Assembly: GCA_025594325.1 (NCBI GenBank)
Contig: JANHCV010000008.1
Span: 682,001 to 746,000 of the forward strand
Reading direction: 5' to 3'
DNA length: 64,000 nucleotides
From: Blastocladiella emersonii ATCC 22665
Taxonomy: Eukaryota > Blastocladiomycota > Blastocladiomycetes > Blastocladiales > Blastocladiaceae
Shown: one piece after another, positions 29,193-37,859 of the stretch
Layout: every line of letters begins with the position of its first letter
Position numbering within the stretch: position 1 is the stretch's first letter
The notes under the pieces: model-generated
Databases searched by the model: none
Told to the model about the DNA's origin: nothing
Seen by the model: the letters and a program-made list of their open reading frames with translations, nothing else
Program-made: the position numbers and the translations under genes

Positions 29193-30305
29193 ATGTATGC
29201 CCACGAAGAGCCGCTCACAGACGCACAGCAAGCATTCCTGACAGACTTGTACTACAAGCGTGGCCACGTAGGTGTTGGCATCTGTCAGCTCTTTGACATT
29301 GTGTCCAGAGAGAACACAGGGAAGCACATCTACCGCGCCCAGCTTGAGAGATGGCTCGGCGAACAGTCCGTGTGGCAGCAGTACAAGCGCGCACCTCAGA
29401 AGCGCCGAGACATTTGAAGCATCAACTCAACAAGCCCCAGTCGCAACTTCCAGCTTGACCTCATTGACATGGGCGAAAACGGTATGTACAAGGGCTTCAG
29501 GTACATTTTGACCTGCGTTGACCTCGCGAGCAGGCGTGTGTTCCTCCAACCCATCAAGACCAAGGACAAGACGCGGGAAGCATGGTCCAGCGTGGTCGCC
29601 AAGCACAGCCTTGCACCTGCCACGATCCAGACGGACAATGGGACCGAGTTCTTTGGCATAGAGGCCGGGACCGAGGCCAAGCACATCAAGGGCAAGGCAG
29701 GAGTGCCATACGGTCAAGGTGTTGTTGAGCGTATGAACGGGACCATCCACCGGATGCTCACACCGTGGCTGTCCATCCCGGGCAACAACGACTGGCCCAA
29801 GCACCTCAAGACCATTGAATCTGTGATCAACAGCAGCAAGTCGAGGGCCACGAGCAAGGCACCCAACGCGTTCCATGACATGCCCCGCAAAACGGCCAAG
29901 CAAGAGCTCAAGGAGATCCGAGCTGCCAAGGGCAAGCCCGAGGGCGACCCTCTGAGCGCGTTGCTGGAGGTAGGGACCCAGGTCCGAGTCCGCGAGCCGT
30001 ACAAGACTGCCATGGAGGCCAAGGGGAAGCCAGTCTGGTCGCCAACCGTGAGCCAGGTCCAGGTCATGCGCAAGGGGTCGGGTGTGAGCAATCCGAGCTA
30101 CAAGGTCCAAGGCCTCAAGGGCTTCTACCCTCGAAGCGACGTCCAGCCAGTCACAGCGACCCAGGACCCGCCAACAAGGCAGCGTGTAGGTCCAGGTCTT
30201 CCAAGGCTCCCTGTTGCGCGCACCCCAGTCACGCCAAGGGAGCCCTCGACCCGGGTCAGGCGCGTCCCAGTCCAAGTCCAAGAAAAGTGGGACCGCGGGC
30301 TTTAG
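29193..30305 (+). pseudogene. rve (DDE) integrase interrupted by one TGA
   Basis: The frame from ATG 29193 gives an N-terminal domain (YYKRGHVGVGICQLFDI...) and stops at TGA 29415-29417. The very same frame continues to 30305 without another stop. The catalytic core follows: the first Asp lies in QLDLIDM just upstream of the internal ATG at 29469, the second in QTDNGTEF, and the Glu in GVVERMNGT, about 30 residues later. A C-terminal SH3/chromo-like sheet ends the protein (VGTQVRVREPYK.., KGFYPRSD). Because the first Asp precedes the internal ATG, restart there would lack the triad. CGA to TGA is the simplest origin. Its stop overlaps that of the fibre gene on the other strand. Confidence 0.85.
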
Positions 30306-32245
30306 AGCAGGGTCCAGTGGCTTTGAATGATGACCTGGCAGTCGTTGGCAACTGCGACCGACGGGATCCAGATGAAAGAGTAGTTCTTGGCCGCGTCAAG
30401 GTACTCAATGCTCAAGAACTGAAGGAACTGGACATTGCCTTCAGCGCGGCACCCGGTGACAAGCAACACTGCAATCATGTCCGTCATATTGTACAGCGCA
30501 AAGTTCACAGTGTGGGCTCCAGGGAGCGCGCCGTTTGCGTAGTAGCCCTTTGCATGGACGAGGTAGTAGCCACTGACAGGGGGCTTGACGCATCCATTGA
30601 TCACAGACGTGAACGCGCCCGCCGTGGACTGGAACGCAAAGGTGGCCAGGCCCGTCAATGCTGTGCCGCCAATGATCTTGCCGCCCGTGGTCACTCCGTT
30701 TGTAGAGCGGTGCTCGGCCTGAGCGACGTACCGGGTCGTGCCGGACTGCAAGTCAACGTACGCCTTGTTTGCTGCGTCAGTGCCTGCCACTGGAGCGAGG
30801 TCAAGGGTGAGCTGCCCTGTGAAGCGACCAGTGCCATTGACGCGGAGCCTTTCTGTGCCAAGCGTCGCCGAGCCCACGACCACATTGCCGCCACCTGCCA
30901 CAAGGGAGACCCCGCCCGTGGTCGCAGACGCAATCTCAATGTTACCCGCCGCTGTGCATGCCAGGTTGCTTCGCAGTACGCCTGCCTGCTTAAAGTCGAC
31001 GTACGTCAATGTATTGGCAGCCGAGTCAAAGACAAGGTTTGCGCTTGTGGCATTCCGGACCAGGACGTTGGGTACAGTCAGTTGCTTGCCAACTCCAAGA
31101 CCACCAGCAATGGTGACTGCTCCAGTGCTTGATGTCAAACTGTCCGTTGTATTCGCAAAGGCAAAGGCAGCGCCAAGCCCAAGGGTGGACTGGGGGAGCG
31201 TGCCAGCGACCGAGGCTGCGCTCACCGCCGTGACCTTGGCCGAGACGTCGGGGAGTCGTGCCAGGTCAATGGTCCCTGCAAGCTTGGCCGAGTCAATGCC
31301 AGATGCCAGCTTGGCGTTGGTCAGGGTCCCATCGGCAATGCGGGCAGGGTCAAGGATCCCAGTGAGCTTGACTGCCGACACGTCTGCGACCTTGGCGTCC
31401 GTGACTGCGCCTGCTGCCAGGTGGGCTGTTCCAATGGACCCAACGTTGAGCTTGCCCCCATCAATGCCAGTTGCCAGCTTGGCGTTGGTCACGGCCGCGT
31501 CTGCCAGGACCAGGGAGCCGACCATGCCCGCTGCCAGCTTGGACCCGTCGATGCCAGCTGCCACCTTGGCGTTGGATACGGCACCGTCTGCCAGGGCTCC
31601 CATCCCAATAGTCCCTGCAACGAGCTTGGACCCAGACACGGACGCGACCTTGGCATCTGTGACTGCCAGGTCGATGAGAGCCGCTGTGCCAACCGTGCCT
31701 GCCACAAGCTTGGACCCGGACATGGACGCGACCTTGGCATCAGTCACTGAGCCGTCTGCCAGGACCGAGGTCCCGACCGTGCCTGCCACAAGCTTGGACC
31801 CGGACACAGACGCAACCTTGGCATCAGTCACTGAGCCGTCTGCCAGGACCGAGGTCCCAACGGCTGGGAGGTTGGACGCACTGAGCACGCCCACAAGCTT
31901 GGACGCAGACACAGTGTCCAGCTGAGCATTGACGAGCTTGCCTGTGACCTGCCCTGCTGTAATCGTGGCGACCTTGTCAGCCGTGACGCTGGCCGGGAGC
32001 AGCTGTGCCGTGCCAACTGACTTGACATAGAGCCCTGCTGCGCCCACGCCAAGGGTCTGGTTGTCGACCTTGGCCGAGACAGTGGTCCCTGAGACTGCCA
32101 CGCCAGGGCCAGCAACAGGTGCGCCAACCGTGGCATACACGGCACTGATGGCCGCATCAACGTAGGCCTTGGACACGTCCGGGACCCCCGTGGTAGACAC
32201 GGTCGGAGACGCAGTACTTGAGACGTTAAAGATATTCTTGACCAT
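30302..32245 (-). CDS. Virion fibre protein with repeat shaft and C1q/TNF-like head
   Basis: A 647-aa protein. The start was set at the ATG at 32245 (GGTTAAACATG) because it carries the viral start signal; the frame is open to 32338 but that part overlaps the divergent ORF. The shaft consists of repeats of about 28 residues with VTDAKVASVSGSKLVAGTVG and variants, typical of trimeric beta-spiral fibres. A collar with AANKAYVDLQSG resembles phage tail-fibre linkers. The last about 140 residues (VSGYYLVHAKGYY...NFALYNMTD) look like a C1q/TNF-type jelly roll, a trimeric receptor-binding head. It implies extracellular attachment; the receptor is unknown. Confidence 0.75.
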   Translation of the reverse strand: MVKNIFNVSSTASPTVSTTGVPDVSKAYVDAAISAVYATVGAPVAGPGVAVSGTTVSAKVDNQTLGVGAAGLYVKSVGTAQLLPASVTADKVATITAGQVTGKLVNAQLDTVSASKLVGVLSASNLPAVGTSVLADGSVTDAKVASVSGSKLVAGTVGTSVLADGSVTDAKVASMSGSKLVAGTVGTAALIDLAVTDAKVASVSGSKLVAGTIGMGALADGAVSNAKVAAGIDGSKLAAGMVGSLVLADAAVTNAKLATGIDGGKLNVGSIGTAHLAAGAVTDAKVADVSAVKLTGILDPARIADGTLTNAKLASGIDSAKLAGTIDLARLPDVSAKVTAVSAASVAGTLPQSTLGLGAAFAFANTTDSLTSSTGAVTIAGGLGVGKQLTVPNVLVRNATSANLVFDSAANTLTYVDFKQAGVLRSNLACTAAGNIEIASATTGGVSLVAGGGNVVVGSATLGTERLRVNGTGRFTGQLTLDLAPVAGTDAANKAYVDLQSGTTRYVAQAEHRSTNGVTTGGKIIGGTALTGLATFAFQSTAGAFTSVINGCVKPPVSGYYLVHAKGYYANGALPGAHTVNFALYNMTDMIAVLLVTGCRAEGNVQFLQFLSIEYLDAAKNYSFIWIPSVAVANDCQVIIQSHWTLL

Positions 32246-32265
32246 GTTTAACCTTAAGCAACAGA
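32246..32265 (-). promoter_or_regulatory. Start-site signal of the fibre gene
   Basis: On the minus strand CTGTTGCTTAAGGTTAAAC runs into the ATG. The 20-bp gap to the divergent ORF at 32266 is all the space available. Confidence 0.55.
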
Positions 32266-32517
32266 ATGATTTCCAGCGACCATGACCTGAGCCTGGACGA
32301 GTGGCGGGAGCACCTCGCCGGGACCATGCCCGTGCCAAGCAGCTGGTACAGCAAGAGCAACGAGGACAAGGCCAAGTGGCTACGGAAGCGCGACCGCAAG
32401 GCCAACCGGTACACGCACGTTGACGACGAGGCAGCGCGGGCAGAGCGGGTCAAGATCCGGATCTACAAGGCACTCAACGCCAAGCGCCGGGACCAGGGGG
32501 CAAATAGCACCGTCTGA
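32266..32517 (+). CDS. Small charged PLV protein, 83 aa
   Basis: An ATG-started frame, rich in Lys, Arg, Asp and Glu (NEDKAKWLRKRDRKANRY..). It is probably helical and nucleic-acid binding or a scaffold. The codon choice resembles the neighbouring viral genes. It is divergent from the fibre gene with 20 bp between the starts. No family is recognised. Confidence 0.5.
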   Translation: MISSDHDLSLDEWREHLAGTMPVPSSWYSKSNEDKAKWLRKRDRKANRYTHVDDEAARAERVKIRIYKALNAKRRDQGANSTV

Positions 32518-32594
32518 GGGACAAAAGGCACCTGCCACGGGGAAAAAGGTACCGACATGGGGACGTTTTATTTTTGGTCCATACAGTAACCATC

Positions 32595-34310
32595 ATGGGC
32601 CAAAGAACAGTACCAGATCTACTTGCAAGAGTGACCAAGGCAACCGGCGGGCGCATCACGGCCGAGCGCCTTGCAGGGCAGAAGATCAAGGCAACCATTG
32701 ACGGCTGCGAGTACACGTTCCCCAATGCCAAAGAGCTCCTCGACGTCTGGGTGCCTTACATCCTTGCCTTTGACTACAAGGTGACGCCTGAGAGCTATGC
32801 CAACGACTTTGGCCGCAAACGAGGCGACTCGCTGTTCTACCTCAAGCACCAGGACAGCGTCACTGGGTACGAGGTCAAGGACCTCCAGGAGCACGTCCAA
32901 GACACGCTTAAAGCGTGGGAAGAGCACCAGGCAACAGGCAAGGTCACTCGAGTCCCAGTCGCTCCACCAGCAGCAAGTCCCAGACCAGAGGCCCCCAAGT
33001 CGGCCACGGACAGCGACAGGGGCAGCAGCGAAGAGGAGCGCGACGAGCTGGCAGAAGAGATCTCGCGAGCCCTGGACGTCATTGACGAGGACGCTGTACC
33101 GGACCACTTGCTCCCCGTGCCTGTCCGGCCAGTCATGCCCGAGCAGTACCCGGTCGAGGCCAGCGACTATGTTGGTCAAGACATTGACGAGTACGGCGCC
33201 ATGATCCCCGGCCAGTACCTGATCCAGAATGACAATGACGGCGGCAACGACCCGCCCCCAAGGCTTGACGACGGCACCCGCGACCTCGTGGTCATGCCAC
33301 CAAGCTACGGCCCGGACGTGGCACAGCGGCAAGGCGTGTACAACGAGGGTCACGTCCACCCGGCCATGGACGAGGCACGCATGATCAAGGGCTCCAAGGA
33401 CTTGCAGGTCTACAACCCCGAGCGGGCGCTGACAACCACGGACGACATGGAGGTCGATGTTGTCCAGAACTTTCAACAGTTTAACCAGTTCGTGTACAAC
33501 AGCTACACGCAGCAGAACACGCAGAACGTCAACATGCGGCAGTTCATCACCCAGTACGAGAACAACTACTACGAGCAGAACGTGGACATGCGGCAGCAGA
33601 TCCTGGTCCAGTACAACAATGACCCGAACGTCATGGCCGCGCTCGAGCTCATTGCCTTGCAGTTTGCCGGGTCCCAGGTCATGCAGTACCAGGCGTACCA
33701 GGCGCTCATCGAGCAGTCGGCGGCCGCTCAGGGACTGGCCATGGACGCATTTGCCAACCTCGCGTCCGGGATTGTGGACACGCTCCGAGCCAAACGCAAC
33801 AACTTTGTCCGCCAGATTGACGCTGGCAACCGCGCGCTTGTGTCTGAGATTGCCACGGGCATGTCCTCTGCGCTCAGCAACCAGCAGGTGCTCATGAACC
33901 AGCTCGCAAGCGGCGTCCAGGGCGCGATCCAAGGGCAGACCCAGAGCAACGAGGCCATGACCAAGACGCTCCAAGACCTTGGGTCCAAGCTGGACACGAT
34001 CCCTGCACCCCAAGTCATTGTCCAGCCTGCCAACACAAGCGGCCTTGAGGCCATGATCAGGGAGCTGGCCGCGCAAAACAATTCCGGCGGTAGTTCTAAG
34101 AAGACCGACATGCTCCTCGAACAGATCCTCAAGCAACTGGGCTACAAGAAGCCGACCGACGCGAAGCTGTTCACAGACAAGCGGGCAGCGGGTAGCGGGC
34201 TGACAGCGCCCAAGATCCAGCGTCACCAGAAGATCCCTGAGCGGCCCGTCAAGCAGGTCCGCGAGACCCCAAGGCGCAGCGGCATTGTGCTTGACCTCGG
34301 CTGGGACTGA
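32595..34310 (+). CDS. Large PLV protein of unknown function, Gln-rich coiled region
   Basis: A 571-aa protein. The ATG at 32595 (CAGTAACCATCATGG) was chosen because it carries the viral start signal; the frame is open seven codons upstream. Residues about 1-120 look globular (TYTFPNAKELLDVWVPYILA). An acidic, Pro-rich linker follows. Then come Gln/Asn/Tyr-rich repeats (QFNQFVYNSYTQQNTQNVNM) and long helices with heptad-like spacing (about 360-500), and a basic tail. The position before the ATPase and capsid genes suggests a virion or assembly protein; helical tape-measure- or scaffold-like architecture is inference. No homologous family is recognised. Confidence 0.7.
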   Translation: MGQRTVPDLLARVTKATGGRITAERLAGQKIKATIDGCEYTFPNAKELLDVWVPYILAFDYKVTPESYANDFGRKRGDSLFYLKHQDSVTGYEVKDLQEHVQDTLKAWEEHQATGKVTRVPVAPPAASPRPEAPKSATDSDRGSSEEERDELAEEISRALDVIDEDAVPDHLLPVPVRPVMPEQYPVEASDYVGQDIDEYGAMIPGQYLIQNDNDGGNDPPPRLDDGTRDLVVMPPSYGPDVAQRQGVYNEGHVHPAMDEARMIKGSKDLQVYNPERALTTTDDMEVDVVQNFQQFNQFVYNSYTQQNTQNVNMRQFITQYENNYYEQNVDMRQQILVQYNNDPNVMAALELIALQFAGSQVMQYQAYQALIEQSAAAQGLAMDAFANLASGIVDTLRAKRNNFVRQIDAGNRALVSEIATGMSSALSNQQVLMNQLASGVQGAIQGQTQSNEAMTKTLQDLGSKLDTIPAPQVIVQPANTSGLEAMIRELAAQNNSGGSSKKTDMLLEQILKQLGYKKPTDAKLFTDKRAAGSGLTAPKIQRHQKIPERPVKQVRETPRRSGIVLDLGWD

Positions 34311-34336
34311 CGCCCTTTTTTGTTGGCAGTCTTTAA
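34311..34336 (+). promoter_or_regulatory. Start-site signal of the ATPase gene
   Basis: CGCCCTTTTTTGTTGGCAGT then CTTTAA leads into the ATG, so the start reads TTTAAATG, as in poxvirus late promoters. Confidence 0.6.
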
Positions 34337-35134
34337 ATGTACGACATTGTTGCCATTGACAACGGCTTTACGCGCAACGACGACGGCGAGCCGCTGCCGA
34401 TCCCCAAGCACCCGTTCACCATGAACGTCATTGGCGCCAAGGGTCAGGGCAAGTCGACGCTGATCGCAAACATGGTCTGCTTCCCGCACTTTTACAAGGG
34501 CCAGTTCGACAACATCTGGGTCTTTAACCCGACGTTCCACGCCGACGACAAGTACGAGTACATTGCCAGTCAACCGATCCTGCGACCGCCCAAGAAGGAG
34601 CGCAACGTGCTGGACCCCCAGGAGCGCGACCCGGACCGGCTCAAGATCAAGCCAGGGTGCATTGTCACGGACCCCGAGCAGTTCATCCCGACCCTGCTCA
34701 AGATGCGCCAGGACCTGACCAAGACATTCGAAGAGTCTGGCAAGAAGGCGCTCCAGGACCAGCTGCTGATCATTGACGACGTGCTCGGGCTCAAGCTGCT
34801 GAGCCACAGAACGCTGACCAACTTTCTGTGCAACTCGCGGCACTTGAAGATCAGCTGCATCATTGGCGTCCAGCGGTGGTGTGCCCTGCCCAAGACTCTG
34901 CGCATCAATTGCAGCTACAGCGTTGTCTACCCAATCTATGACAAGACCGAGGTCCAGACGCTGCACAAGGAGATTGGGTCGCAGTTCGACCTCAAGGAGT
35001 TTGAGGCCATCATTGAACAGCTCTTTGACACGCGTACTGGCAACACGAAGCGACGCTTCCTGGGCGTCAACAACCAGAACCCGCCCAAGTACCGGCTCGT
35101 AGACAGCTTCAGCGAGTGGATCGTGAAGCAGTAG
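34337..35134 (+). CDS. A32-like (FtsK/HerA) genome-packaging ATPase
   Basis: A 265-aa protein. Walker A is GAKGQGKST (33-41), Walker B is LLIIDD (143-148), and a GVQR sensor-like motif lies at 177-180. This is the pattern of the A32/FtsK-HerA packaging ATPases of PLVs, Polintons, virophages and large DNA viruses, which pump DNA into preformed capsids. It lies directly upstream of the major capsid gene, as is usual in such elements. The frame is intact with a normal length. Confidence 0.9.
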   Translation: MYDIVAIDNGFTRNDDGEPLPIPKHPFTMNVIGAKGQGKSTLIANMVCFPHFYKGQFDNIWVFNPTFHADDKYEYIASQPILRPPKKERNVLDPQERDPDRLKIKPGCIVTDPEQFIPTLLKMRQDLTKTFEESGKKALQDQLLIIDDVLGLKLLSHRTLTNFLCNSRHLKISCIIGVQRWCALPKTLRINCSYSVVYPIYDKTEVQTLHKEIGSQFDLKEFEAIIEQLFDTRTGNTKRRFLGVNNQNPPKYRLVDSFSEWIVKQ

Positions 35135-35141
35135 ACTCTTG

Positions 35142-35174
35142 ACTTTTTTTTGTTGCCGAGTCCTAAACTAAACC
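35142..35174 (+). promoter_or_regulatory. Start-site signal of the major capsid gene
   Basis: CTTTTTTTTGTTGCCGAG, then TCCTAAACTAAACC before the ATG. It has the longest T-run of the set, fitting a strongly expressed gene. Confidence 0.6.
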
Positions 35175-36395
35175 ATGTCCAGTACCAACGCCCAGTTCTC
35201 GCAGGTCCTGTCCAAGACTCTCCCTCCCAAGATGTTGTTCAACCTGCCCAAGGAGTCCGTCTATGCCGAGCGCCAGACCGTCCAGTTCACGGCTCAGGGC
35301 GGCCCTGAGTTTGCTCCTGGCAACAGCATCAGCGTCCTGCTCCCGCCGCGCGATGACATGATGGACACGCACTGTACTTTCCTGCAGTTCTCGGCCAAGA
35401 CCACGGACGCCAACGTTGCTTTCTGCAATGGTATCTTCAGCGTCATTGACCGTGTCCGCATCTACAGCGCGTCCGGTGCCCTACTCGAAGAGCTCCCGTA
35501 CTACAACCTGCGTCAGCGCATCGAGGCCGACGTGACGGTCCCCCAGTACCTCAAGGACTTGTGTCTCGGCGTGGCACAGGGCTACTTTGCGTCCGGCGCA
35601 GACAAGTTCGCTGTCTCATCTGGGCTGCACCGGTACATGCTGCCCATCAAGTCGGCCCTGCTGGCAAACCAGAAGCACCTCCCAATGAAGTACACGGGCG
35701 GCATCCGCGTCGAGTTCACCCTTGCACCTGGCAGTGACGCCTGCGTGGTCAAGAACAATGCCATCCCGGGCTACACAGTCAAGGACGTCTGCATCGTCTC
35801 GGACCTGATCAAGCTCAACGACCAGCAGATCGCGGTCATGGACGCGGCCTTCAAGAAGCAGGGCCTCAAGCTCTTTGGCACGACCTACAACCACCACTTC
35901 CTGAACTACTCGGTGCCCAACTCGACGCTCAACATCTCGGACCGCTCGGCCTCACAGAAAGACATCCTGCTGTCGTTCCGCAACAATGCCGTGCTCAATG
36001 ACAATGCCAAGGACTCGTTCCTTTGTGCCAAGACCATTACATCGTACCAGTTCAGCGTGGCCGGCCGACTCTTCCCTCAGCGACCCATCCGCTGTGACGA
36101 CTACGCGTCTGAGGCGTTCGTTGAGCTGACCAATGCCTTCCATGGCCACGTCATTGGCGCTGGCCTCACAGTTGACAAGTTCAACGCGCCGGCCAAGGGT
36201 ACCTTTGTCGTTGGCCGTGACCTCAAGTCGAGTCGCACCGTGGTCAGCGGCGACAAGTCTTGCAAGAGCCAGGCCGTGGACATGCAGGTGATCCTGACTT
36301 CAAGCGTGGCCCCGAACCAGCGCGTGGACGCCTTCATTGGCATCGACGTGGTCTACGAGTTCCTGCCAACCGGCGAGATCAACATCTACAAGTAA
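35175..36395 (+). CDS. Major capsid protein, double jelly roll
   Basis: A 406-aa protein, slightly short for the class. The first half contains the conserved PLV/Polinton pattern of strand, IDRVRIYSASGALLEEL and a YYNLRQ block; the second half repeats a beta-rich layout ending VDAFIGIDVVYEFLPTG. Such proteins form pseudo-hexameric capsomers of icosahedral virions. Position between ATPase and minor capsid genes agrees. The assignment rests on the IDR.R...G..LEE motif, beta-rich composition and synteny. The frame is intact. Confidence 0.87.
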   Translation: MSSTNAQFSQVLSKTLPPKMLFNLPKESVYAERQTVQFTAQGGPEFAPGNSISVLLPPRDDMMDTHCTFLQFSAKTTDANVAFCNGIFSVIDRVRIYSASGALLEELPYYNLRQRIEADVTVPQYLKDLCLGVAQGYFASGADKFAVSSGLHRYMLPIKSALLANQKHLPMKYTGGIRVEFTLAPGSDACVVKNNAIPGYTVKDVCIVSDLIKLNDQQIAVMDAAFKKQGLKLFGTTYNHHFLNYSVPNSTLNISDRSASQKDILLSFRNNAVLNDNAKDSFLCAKTITSYQFSVAGRLFPQRPIRCDDYASEAFVELTNAFHGHVIGAGLTVDKFNAPAKGTFVVGRDLKSSRTVVSGDKSCKSQAVDMQVILTSSVAPNQRVDAFIGIDVVYEFLPTGEINIYK

Positions 36396-36404
36396 CAGCC
36401 CTGT

Positions 36405-36437
36405 CCTTTCTTTTCTTGCGTAGAGTTAAACCCCGCC
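36405..36437 (+). promoter_or_regulatory. Start-site signal of the 88-aa gene
   Basis: CTTTCTTTTCTTGCGTAGAG followed by TTAAACCCCGCC before the ATG. Confidence 0.5.
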
Positions 36438-36704
36438 ATGATCTTCCGTAACCTCTGGACCAACTTTAGCAATGTGCTCGGCCAGGTCGGGTCCTTTGTC
36501 AACAAACACATGCCGACCGTCCTCAAAGGCGTCAAGACCGTGTCCAAGTTCTTTGAGCGGTCGCACAACCCCGCCGTGAGCTCCATTGCGCAGATGGTGT
36601 CCAAGGGCGCCAACCTCGCCCAAGACATTCACACCTGGTACAACCGACCAACGAGCGAGATCTTTGAGGCAGACGCTGACGACACGGGGACAGCTGTACA
36701 ATAA
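36438..36704 (+). CDS. Small amphipathic PLV protein, 88 aa
   Basis: The sequence FRNLWTNFSNVLGQVGSFV and the following helices have hydrophobic and basic faces, and the tail is acidic (EIFEADADDTG). Gene order (capsid, this gene, minor capsid protein) and composition recall the pVI-like membrane-active proteins of adenoviruses and Polintons, but similarity is too weak to assert homology. It could lyse endosomal or plasma membrane during entry, or act as a capsid cement. Confidence 0.55.
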   Translation: MIFRNLWTNFSNVLGQVGSFVNKHMPTVLKGVKTVSKFFERSHNPAVSSIAQMVSKGANLAQDIHTWYNRPTSEIFEADADDTGTAVQ

Positions 36705-36722
36705 ATTGTTGTCTTTGTTTAA
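36705..36722 (+). promoter_or_regulatory. Start-site signal of the minor capsid gene
   Basis: TTGTTGTCTTTGTTTAA runs into ATG, giving TTTAAATG. Confidence 0.6.
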
Positions 36723-37466
36723 ATGTCCGAGTACAAGACGCTGACCATCTGCAGCCGCGACCTCAAGAATGGCATCCTGTACCTGCCACGACCCCTGTCC
36801 GTGCGCGGCGTCAAGGTCAACTCGGCGTACCTCTGCAACAGCTGGCACACGGTCAACTCCAAGGCCAACAAAGTGTACCTGACCCAGAGCCGTGGCGCGC
36901 TGACGTTCCCGGGTACCATCACTGTCCCTGACAGCAACTACACAGTCAAGACGTTCACGGCCACGCTCAAGAGCCTGCTCAACAACGCGCCGTCGTCGTA
37001 CCTCTGGCAGGGCTCCTGGGACGTCCAGGTCGACTCGACTACCCAGAAGATGCGCCTGGCCAACGACACGGTTGACTTTACAATTGGAACAGGGACGGCG
37101 TTGCTGAACGTCCACATGGGCTTTGTTGGAGCGTATGGCTACAGCAAGGTCCAGTACGGGTCGGCGCTGGTCAACATCTCGCCCATCAACCTGCTTCACG
37201 TCTACTTGCGCAACCTTGGCACCCGGCTCGCGGACAACATGTTCTTGGCGTACCCACAAGACAACGGCGTACTTTGTAGCATCCACGTCACGCAACCCTT
37301 TGGCAGCTGGTTCGAGCATCGACCACACATGGGCGACTACTTTCGCTTTGACGCGCAGGGACAGGCCCAGCAGATTGACTGTATTGACATTGACGTGGTA
37401 GACAAGAACCTGCGCTCTGTCGACTTTCTTGGCCAACCCTTCTACGTCGAGCTCGCGTTCATCTGA
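36723..37466 (+). CDS. Minor capsid protein (penton-like, single jelly roll)
   Basis: A 247-aa, beta-rich protein. It begins with a strand-rich segment (LTICSRDL), has a repeated KVYLTQS..FPGTITVP motif, and ends RSVDFLGQPFYVELAF. That ending corresponds to the conserved last strands of PLV, virophage and Polinton penton proteins. It would fill the five-fold vertices where the fibre could attach. Synteny with the major capsid gene and the shared start signal support the call. Confidence 0.8.
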   Translation: MSEYKTLTICSRDLKNGILYLPRPLSVRGVKVNSAYLCNSWHTVNSKANKVYLTQSRGALTFPGTITVPDSNYTVKTFTATLKSLLNNAPSSYLWQGSWDVQVDSTTQKMRLANDTVDFTIGTGTALLNVHMGFVGAYGYSKVQYGSALVNISPINLLHVYLRNLGTRLADNMFLAYPQDNGVLCSIHVTQPFGSWFEHRPHMGDYFRFDAQGQAQQIDCIDIDVVDKNLRSVDFLGQPFYVELAFI

Positions 37467-37472
37467 CGTTGA

Positions 37473-37497
37473 CTTTAATTGTTGTTCTACTGTAAAC
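37473..37497 (+). promoter_or_regulatory. Start-site signal of the 33-aa gene
   Basis: TTTAATTGTTGTTCTACTGT then AAAC before the ATG. Confidence 0.6.
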
Positions 37498-37599
37498 ATG
37501 ATCCTCGAGACGCTCCTTGTTGCCACCAACGCCCTGATCCTTGTAGCCAACCTGGCCATTGTTGGGTACACAAGCAAAGTATTCCGCGCCATAGAGTAA
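37498..37599 (+). CDS. 33-aa single-span membrane protein
   Basis: It begins MILETLLVATNALILVANLA and ends with a short basic tail. Almost the whole protein is one hydrophobic helix. It has no relatives I can name, but it carries the complete viral start signal and follows the minor capsid gene by 31 bp. It might be a holin-like, virion-membrane or entry-associated peptide; this is inference. Confidence 0.55.
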   Translation: MILETLLVATNALILVANLAIVGYTSKVFRAIE

Positions 37600-37653
37600 G
37601 CAACGACATGTGCTTTAAATTCTTTCTGCGAAGGCATAGTAAGACACAGGACA

Positions 37654-37809
37654 ATGAATACTGGCTCTACTGCATCAACGCCCCGCGCACCTTCCACGAG
37701 CATCCCTTGGACTGGCCGTCCGGGCCCCCAGACAACAGCCAACTACACAGCCATCCGCAACGTGGCCCTGCCAGGTGTCAAGGTTGTGTACACTGTCTGC
37801 TTTGAATAG
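37654..37809 (+). CDS. Hypothetical 51-aa protein
   Basis: The ATG follows AGACACAGGACA; an upstream CTTTAAAT word lies at 37613-37620. The product is Thr/Pro-rich at the start and ends with a strand-like NYTAIRNVALPGVKVVY block. An overlapping frame from 37608 (MCFKFFLRRHSKTQ) is an alternative for the same DNA. Only one is likely real; the choice is uncertain. Confidence 0.35.
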   Translation: MNTGSTASTPRAPSTSIPWTGRPGPQTTANYTAIRNVALPGVKVVYTVCFE

Positions 37810-37859
37810 ATCCTTCAAGTTAACTTGGTTAGCTACCTTGAAGCCTTTACTGGTCGCTC

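Noticed and set aside
29415-29417. TGA read as selenocysteine or by an altered genetic code
   Set aside because: All other viral and host frames end normally on TGA, TAA or TAG, and no Sec motif is seen; nonsense mutation is simpler.
32619-34226. 535-codon minus-strand frame opposite the 571-aa viral protein
   Set aside because: Shadow of G/C-ending codons; the plus frame has the viral start signal and gene order.
36426-37742. 438-codon minus-strand frame opposite the minor capsid gene
   Set aside because: Spans several real plus-strand genes and their start signals; no domain.
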